DNA of 64,000 nucleotides, from assembly GCF_009905375.1 (NCBI RefSeq), contig NC_133652.1:118308878-118372877 (forward strand), in the 5' to 3' direction. This DNA comes from Apium graveolens. Lineage: Eukaryota > Streptophyta > Magnoliopsida > Apiales > Apiaceae. Positions 57,469-64,000 of the stretch are shown here, one piece after another (the stretch's first letter is position 1; each line of letters begins with the position of its first letter). The notes beneath the pieces were generated by a model. That model worked only from the letters and a program-made list of their open reading frames with translations. It was not told the DNA's origin and did no database searches. The translations under genes and the position numbers were made by a program.

Positions 57469-58690
57469 ATGCCACCCCGTAGAAGAGGAACCAGGGCACA
57501 GCCTGCAGAATCTGTTAACCAACAACGAGGTGACCCAGTAGTAAATGAGGAAAGTGAAGAAGACCTAGACTATAATGAATATGATGAGGAAGAATATGTA
57601 GAAGAAGAGGCTGAGGATACCTATCAGGGAGGGAACCCCATGAATGAATTTATGGAACTGTTAAGAGCAAATCTGAACCAACAGCCTATTCCACCACAGC
57701 CCCATGCTGCCCAACAGACTACAGCTACTGCCTTTAGAGCCTTCAAATCTCTCAAACCCCCAGAGTTTCTAGGATCTGCCGACCCCGTTGAAGCACGGGT
57801 CTGGCTCAAAGAAATAGAAAAATCCTTCGAGATACTAGGTGTTGAGGAACGACATAAGACCATTTTCGCTTCTTACATGCTGAAAGGAGAAGCTAACTAC
57901 TGGTGGGAGTCCAAACGAAATCTAGAAACAGATGCTGTGATTCCATGGGATAGATTTACCTGAATATTCTTAGACAAGTACTTCCCTAGGTTTATGGAAA
58001 CCCAGATGGAAATTAGGTTTCTAGAGTTGAAACAGGATAAGATGATTGTGGCAGAATATGAGGCCAAATTTACTGAGTTATCTAGATTTGTGCCTGAGTT
58101 TGTGAATACCGAAGAAAAGAAAGCGCGAAGGTTTCAGCTTGGTCTGAAATAGTGGATACAGAACCGAGTAGCAGTGTTAGAGCTGACAGACTATGCCACC
58201 TTAGTACATAAAGCCTCAATTGTTGAAGCTGGAAGTGAGCAGATTGTGAAAGAAAAGGAAAATAGGAAAAGGAAGATAGGAAGTCAAGGGATAGGAACCG
58301 GGAACAGGAGCCTTCCAAGCAGGTTCGTCAGGGGAGCGGTGTCCCAACCTGCACGAGGCCCCGAATTCAGAAAGGCCCCGAGTGAGAGCGTTGACCAAGG
58401 CGGCGGACAATCTAGGTCAACATTTCATAGCCAACCACGTGCCCCAATACCAGAGTGTCAAACCTGTAAGAAGAGGCACCTTGGAGTGTGTATCCAGACA
58501 AGAGCCCCTCTGAGATGTTACCGGTGTGACCAAATCGGACAACTTGCCAACAGCGGCACTCGGTCTATTGTAACGTGTTTCCAATGTGGAAAGGTAGGAC
58601 ACATGAAGAAGGATTGCCCAATATTGAAGCCCCCAGCCTCAGGAATGAGCAAAGCTGCATCCAACCGACCCCCAGCTGCTAGGACCTTCA
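57469..58690 (+). pseudogene. Gypsy-C gag
   Basis: Starts MPPRRRGTRAQPAE with a favourable context (AATAATGCC). An acidic stretch (EEYVEEEAEDTYQ) is followed by the gag core (FKSLKPPEFLGSADPVEARV; GEANYWWESKR). Two zinc knuckles: CYRCDQIGQLANSG (degraded) and CFQCGKVGHMKKDC (intact). Stops lie at 57961-57963 and 58150-58152. It continues in frame into the protease. Confidence 0.85.
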
Positions 58691-59276
58691 ACATGACTGT
58701 CCAGGATGCTGTCCGAAATACTGACGTGATAGCAGGTACCCTTTTATTAAATTCCGAACATGCAAATGTCCAATTTGATTCTGGAGCAACCAAGTCTTTT
58801 ATATCTCATGGTTTTGCTAAAAAGTTAAAACTTAATGCCATACCCTTACGTGAGACATTGCGAGTGGAAATAAAAAACAGAGAAATAATCCCTGTAGATC
58901 AATTATACCCTAAATGCAAGTTGAAATTAGAAGGGAAGATCTTCGAGGTCGACCTAATCCCATTCGCGTTAGGAAAATTTGATGTAATCTTAGGAATGGA
59001 TTGGTTATCCCGTAACGGAGCGCAAATAGATTATGAACGAAAGAAAGTAAAGATAAGAGCGAAGAATGAGAAAAAGTAGTGTTTAAAGGTCAACGACAGA
59101 ACCAGAAATTTTTGACCATGCTTCAGGCAAAAAGATTGTTAAGGAAAGTTAACGAGGCCTATTTGGCTTATGTGATAGATACCAAGAAGGAAGTTCCCAA
59201 TATACAGGACATACCCATAGTAAACGAATTCGAGGATGTATTTCCAGAAAACTTACCAGGATTACCACCTGACTGA
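58691..59276 (+). pseudogene. Gypsy-C protease and linker
   Basis: VQFDSGATKSFISHGFA holds the catalytic DSG, and VILGMDWLSRNGA the second conserved block. TAG at 59077-59079 and a one-base shift follow, then EDVFPENLPGLPPD with TGA at 59274-59276. Confidence 0.85.
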
Positions 59277-60560
59277 GAAATAGAGTTCGCTATAGAGTTA
59301 GCACCAGGAACGACACCAGTATCCAAGGCCCCATATAGGTTAGCCCCAGTTGAGATGAAAGAACTAGCTTCTCAACTGCAAGAATTATTAGATAATGGAA
59401 TGATAAGGCCCAGTGTGTTGCCATGGGGAGCGCCAGTACTGTTCGTAAAGAAAAAGGATGGTAACATGAGATTATGCATAGACTATCGAGAGCTGAACAA
59501 GCTGACAATAAGAATTGGTACCCTCTCCCCAGAATTTATGACCTATTCGACCAACTCAAAGGAGCTGTACATTTTTCCAAAATAGATTTAAGAACAGGAT
59601 ATCACCAGTTGAAAATCAAACCGAAAGATATACCGAAGACTGCTTTTCGCACTAGGTATGGATACTATGAGTTCTTAGTTATATCGTTTGGGTTAACCAA
59701 TGCACCTGCAGCCTTTATGGATTTGATGAACAGAGTGTTCAAAAAGTACCTGGATATATGTGTGATAGTTTTTATCGATGATATTTTGATCTACTCAAAG
59801 ACAGAGCAAGAACACGCATAACATTTGAGGATAGTCTTAGAAATCTTGAGGAATGAGAAATTGTATGCCAAGTTCTCGAAATGCGAGTTTTGGTTGAGAG
59901 AAGTTCAGTTTTTAGGACATGTGGTGAGTAGAAAAGGAGTTTTAGTTGACCCTGCCAAGATAGAGGCGGTATCCAATTGGGAAAGACCAACTACCCCAAC
60001 AGAGGTTAGGAGTTTTGTGGGTTTAGCAGGATATTACCGAATATTCGTGCAAGACTTTGCTAAGATAGCCGGTCCACTGACTAGACTTACTCGGAAGGCA
60101 GAAAAGTTTGTATGGACAGAGAAATGTGAGGAGAGTTTTCAAGAACTGAAAAGGAGACTGGTGTCAGCACCAGTACTCGCTCTTACCGATGGAAAGGGAG
60201 TGTTTGTGATATACAGCGACACATCGCTTAAAGGATTAGGATGTGTACTAATGCAGCTCGACAAAGTTATAGCGTATGCCTCTCGGCAATTGAAGGAATA
60301 TGAGAGCAGATACCCTACGCATGATCTAGAATTAGCAGCCATAGTGTTTGCCCTAAAAATTTGGAGACACTACCTATACGGTGAGAAATGCGAGATCTAC
60401 ACTGACAATAAAAGCCTCAAATATATTTTTACTCAAAAGGAACTGAACATGAGACGGAGGAGATGGTTAGAGTTGATAAAAGACTACGACTGTGAAATTT
60501 TGTATCACCCGGGTAAAGCCAATGTGGTGGCTGACGCCCTTAGTAAGAAGGAAAGACTCC
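59277..60560 (+). pseudogene. Gypsy-C reverse transcriptase and RNase H
   Basis: [34 protein letters not shown], then after a frameshift near 59510 [36 protein letters not shown] and the catalytic [10 protein letters not shown] stop lies at 59819-59821. Connection: [12 protein letters not shown]. RNase [14 protein letters not shown] (first Asp), [13 protein letters not shown] (Glu), [11 protein letters not shown] (Asp), ADALSKKER (last Asp). All catalytic residues look intact. Confidence 0.9.
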
Positions 60561-62096
60561 AGATGATAATGACATCGGAGGAGTTGATTAAGGAATTTGA
60601 GAAGATGGAAATTGACGTGAGAATGACCGGTAAGAGAACAGAAGGATTATTTGAGATTAAGCTAGTACCAGAACTGACTGAAAAGATACGAGCATGTCAG
60701 GAAAAGAAGATGAGTGAGGAAAAAGGGACATTGACCGGTGAAGAAATGAGATGCGAGAAGGATGAGAAAGGGATCATGAGGTATGCGTCCCGGATTTGGA
60801 TTCCGAATGTGCAAGAATTGAAGGATGAGCTGTTGCACGAAGGGCACATCTCTAGATATTCAATCCACCCAGGAAGTACGAAAATGTACCGTGACCTTAA
60901 GGAATATTATTGGTGGCCTAACATGAAGAGAGAAGTAGCAGAGTGGGTCAGCAAGTGCTTGACATGCCAAAGAGTGAAAGCGGAACATCAGTGACCTAGT
61001 GGACTATTACGACCCTTAGAGATTCCGGAATGGAAATGGGAGCACATAGCCATGGATTTTGTGACGGGCTTACCAAGGACAAAGACTAATCACGATGCCA
61101 TATGGGTTATCATTGATAGACTGACCAAGTCCGTACACTTCCTACCAATCAACGAAACGTACACCGTAGACAAGTTGGTAGATAATTACTTGAAGGAAAT
61201 TGTAGTGAGACATGGCGTTCCTGTAGCTTTAGTGTCAGATAGAGACCCGAGGTTTAATTCCCGATTTTGGAGTAGCTTCCAGGAATGTGTAGACACCAGA
61301 CTAAACATGAGTACCGCTTACCACCCCCAGACCGATGGACAAAGCGAAAGGACTATTCAGACCCTAGAAGATATGCTACGAGTGTGTGCCATTGATTTCA
61401 AAGGAAATTGGGATGACCACTTACCCCTGATCGAATTTTCTTATAACAATAGCTATCACGCTAGCATAGGAATGCCCCCGTATGAAGCTCTTTACGGGAG
61501 GAGATGTCGCTCTCCCCTGTGTTGGGACGAAGTCAGAGAACACAAGATATTAGGACCAGAGTTAGTCCAACAGACCAGAGAAATGGTAGTTTTCATCAGG
61601 AAAAAAACTGGTAGCAGCCCAGGACAGACAAAAGAAGTACGCCGACCAGACCAGGAAGGATAGGGAATATAAAGTAGGAGATTCTGTGCTATTAAAGGTA
61701 TCTCCATGGAAAGGAGTGATGAGATTTGGAAAGAAAGGGAAGCTGAGTCCCAGATTCATAGGACCCTTTGAAATTTTGAGGAGAATAGGACCTCTAGCTT
61801 ACGAGCTCGCCTTGCCTCCTAATTTGCAACAAGTACACAACGTGTTCCACGGGTCCATGTTGAGAAAGTACCATGCCGATGCACGACATGTAATATAGTA
61901 CGAGCAGGTAGATTTACAACCAGACCTGACCTACATCGAGCAGCCAGTAAGGATAATGGACTAGAAAGAACAAGTGCTGAGGAACAAAACGGTGAAGCTA
62001 GTTAGGATCTTGTGGAGAAATCAAAATATTGAGGAATCAACTTGGGAACTTGAAGACGCAATGAGGAATAGATATCCCCACTTATTTTCTAATTGA
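60561..62096 (+). pseudogene. Gypsy-C integrase with chromodomain
   Basis: HHCC zinc region ([28 protein letters not shown]), then a stop at 60992-60994. Catalytic core: MDFVTGLPRTKTNHDAIW, VSDRDPRFNSRFW and DGQSERTIQTLEDMLRV supply the D, D and E. A frameshift in an A-run near 61600 is followed by [19 protein letters not shown] and [16 protein letters not shown] (GPY/F module). The C-terminal ~50 residues (LVRILWRNQNIEESTWELED) are chromodomain-like, which in chromoviruses steers integration to particular chromatin. Stops interrupt near 61896 and 61960. Confidence 0.85.
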
Positions 62097-62118
62097 TTCC
62101 GGGACGGAATCCTTGTTA

Positions 62119-62129
62119 GAGGGGAAGAC
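62119..62129 (+). promoter_or_regulatory. Gypsy-C polypurine tract
   Basis: AGAGGGGAAGAC directly before the LTR start (62130). Confidence 0.8.
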
Positions 62130-64000
62130 TGTAATAACTCAAATTTTTGAGACCTTGTAAAACGTTTAATGAATAGTAACCCTGACAGACGGGAAAAACT
62201 TTTGAGCCCACACTATGTAGTGCATGAGAAAATTAGTTTCGGAATTGATATTACGACTATACGTACCAAATGAGTGTATGTAAACGCTATTAGTTTTCGA
62301 AGAAAATGAACTTTGAAAAACGACCGTATTTACGACTTATCGAGGATTACGGGAATCACAATATAATTACGAGATTAAAATCCTACGAATTTTTATTCAA
62401 GTAGGATAAATAAAAATATAAGGAATAAATACGAAAGGAATTACATTGCAAACCACTTACGAGTAAGTATTACGGAGAACGTTTAAGTAAACGATTAAAT
62501 AAACGTAACACACTAACTAAACCATGGTAAGGAAGTAACCATAGTTACTTCATCAAATAGTGAGCTAACCATAGGATGACCAAGCTAGCTAGCAAATAGT
62601 GTGCTAAGAAGCTAACCTTGTAGTTAGCTTGTAAGCTAGCAAGCTACAAAGATATGTCCATGGATTTGGCAACAAGGAATAAACCTAGAATGCTATCCTA
62701 GGAAGAATAAAATCAAGTTGCAAAGATATCAAGTCACCTTCCAAGAAGCAACCTATACAAGCATCCAAGAGAAGCAACCAAGTAGTATAAATACCCCCCC
62801 ATCCCCATTTTTGTTCCATTCGGCTATATTGAAGAAAAAGGGAGAATTGGAATTCAAAAATCCAAGTTCAAGCTCTTGTAAAATCACCCAATTAATTCCC
62901 AATCCTCCTAGCAACTAAACTAAGGTAATAAAATTCTTTCATCTCTTTTTATCAAGATTTAATGGGTGGAATAAATTCAAGAAACTCACTAGTGAATAGT
63001 GTGAATAGTAACCTCTCTTTGGTTTCTCGATTTCAATGGTGGTTTTAGGTTCTAAAAATCATACCAAGCACTTCCAAGCCTCCTCCATCCTTAAGAAAAC
63101 ATCTCAAGCTTTCAAGAAAGGTAAAAATCTTTGGCCCAACTTTATTTAAGGTTCATTTTTAAGATCCATTTAGTATGTGGTAGTAAACCTAGCTTACTAA
63201 GTAGTATTGATGAAATCTTGGTGTTTAAGTTAAGTAGATTTAAGGTTGGTTGTTGTTGCCTCAAGAAAATGATGTTCTTGAGAGGATTTTGTGTGTTGAT
63301 GATGATAAGATGATTGTTGGTGGTTGTGTTGATAGTTAGGGCGTAAACAAAACCCCGATCGTAAAACGTAACTTCGTTAAAACCAACAAACCGTAACTTT
63401 AAGTTTCTGCAGAAAGTCCCGAAGTTGTAAACTGTAGATTCTTGAAAAATAACCTTTTTTAAGGATAGAAAATGTTATAAGGATCGTTTAGGCTCTTGAA
63501 TCGCTTAATTCTGATTTACGGATCAAAAGTTATGATCGTTTTAGTAAAAGTGATTTACGCGACAAAAACTGCTACGAATTATGAACTTTGAAAATATAAA
63601 GGGTAGACTTAAAAGTATTCATAAATCATGAAATTTTTACAGAGAGTAAAATATTGAGTTTCCTAACTGTCATAAAAATTTCAAGTAAAAATAACAATTT
63701 ATCAATTTTATAAAAATATCGGAGCCGAGACCGCGCGAGTAGAAACCGCAAGAATCCTTAAGCGGAGCCGACGACGATAATGAGAATGAACCCAAGGTAC
63801 TTAGGAAAATGAAGTGACCATAATGTGAATATGACTTAAAAGAAATGTTGAGGGTAGTATGAGTTGAGAGGATTCAAAATGAGTAGCGCATAAGTGCGAG
63901 ATACCGTAAATTAGGACGGAACCTAACGCAATGAAATGTGTTTATGGTTATAGATTTCCGAGTGGAACCTAGAGCATTCTCTACCTCGAGATACCCAAGA
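62130..64000 (+). mobile_element. Gypsy-C 3' LTR (partial, window ends)
   Basis: Begins TGTAATAACTCAAATTTTTG. It holds the ~370 bp (around 63300-63680) that the 5' LTR lacks, so this copy better reflects the ancestral LTR of about 3.9 kb. Confidence 0.9.

Larger units (their letters stand above)
52771..64000 (+). mobile_element. Gypsy-C: chromodomain Ty3/Gypsy element (Tekay/Del-like), runs off the right edge
   Basis: A 3483-bp 5' LTR (52771-56253), tRNA-Met primer site, an extra ORF, gag, and pol in the order protease-RT-RNase H-integrase with a chromodomain-like C-terminus, then a polypurine tract and the start of the 3' LTR at 62130. CTGCT (52766-52770) precedes it as the presumptive target; the right-hand copy is off the window. 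LTR size and the C-terminal chromodomain fit the Tekay/Del lineage. Over the first ~340 bp of the two LTRs I count about 10 differences (3%). Confidence 0.9.

Overview
The window is plant nuclear DNA, most likely from a eudicot. It is a gene-poor block made almost entirely of nested and decayed transposable elements. The grounds are Ty1/Copia and Ty3/Gypsy LTR retrotransposons with plant-type tRNA-Met primer sites (TGGTATCAGAGC), plant-like GT-AG introns, Helitron termini and AT-rich spacers. The Copia LTR style is one I associate with asterids, perhaps Apiaceae, but that is a weak impression. I found no convincing host gene, rRNA, tRNA or CRISPR array.

Layout. (1) 1-9019: a scrambled Copia element on the minus strand (Copia-0). 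It has two tandem LTRs, a gag, an inverted (plus-strand) block of pol plus LTR, and then on the minus strand again the pol tail and a large third ORF that runs off the left edge. (2) 9199-13026: a non-autonomous Helitron whose two ends can both be read, carrying a solo LTR. (3) 13027-16353: AT-rich relics, including a degenerate CGGTTT repeat and a terminal-inverted-repeat element. (4) 16354-18515: a second Helitron with a SINE-like head. (5) 18590-18780: a broken LINE reverse transcriptase fragment. (6) 18791-47074: a Tat-type Gypsy element (TAT-A, minus strand) visible only as one LTR, a tandem-repeat 3' region and an antisense gene. It is split by Copia-1.

(7) Copia-1 (20033-44588, plus strand) is complete from LTR to LTR, with a CCCCG target duplication. 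It encodes gag, pol and a roughly 3.7-kb third ORF. It is itself split by TAT-B (26735-38927, minus strand), a complete Tat-type Gypsy element with 584-bp LTRs, gag, protease, RT, a second RNase H of the archaeal-like type, and integrase. On the opposite strand TAT-B has a spliced gene with its own TATA box. A 1.3-kb solo LTR sits inside TAT-B. (8) Copia-3 (47075-52770, plus strand) cuts TAT-A on its right and is cut within RT by Gypsy-C. (9) Gypsy-C (52771 to beyond 64000, plus strand) is a chromodomain Gypsy element (Tekay/Del-like) with a 3.5-kb LTR, an extra ORF before gag, and a full but mutated gag-pol.

Every coding region found carries stop codons or frameshifts, so these are relics, though young ones: hand counts give about 3-5% LTR divergence. 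The most interesting signals are the antisense gene, which occurs in both Tat elements and keeps a phase-1 intron at the same place; the Copia-0 inversion, whose junctions all show 5-7 nt of microhomology; the large uncharacterised Copia third ORF; and a 10-bp motif (AAGTTCTGAT) recurring through the Copia family.
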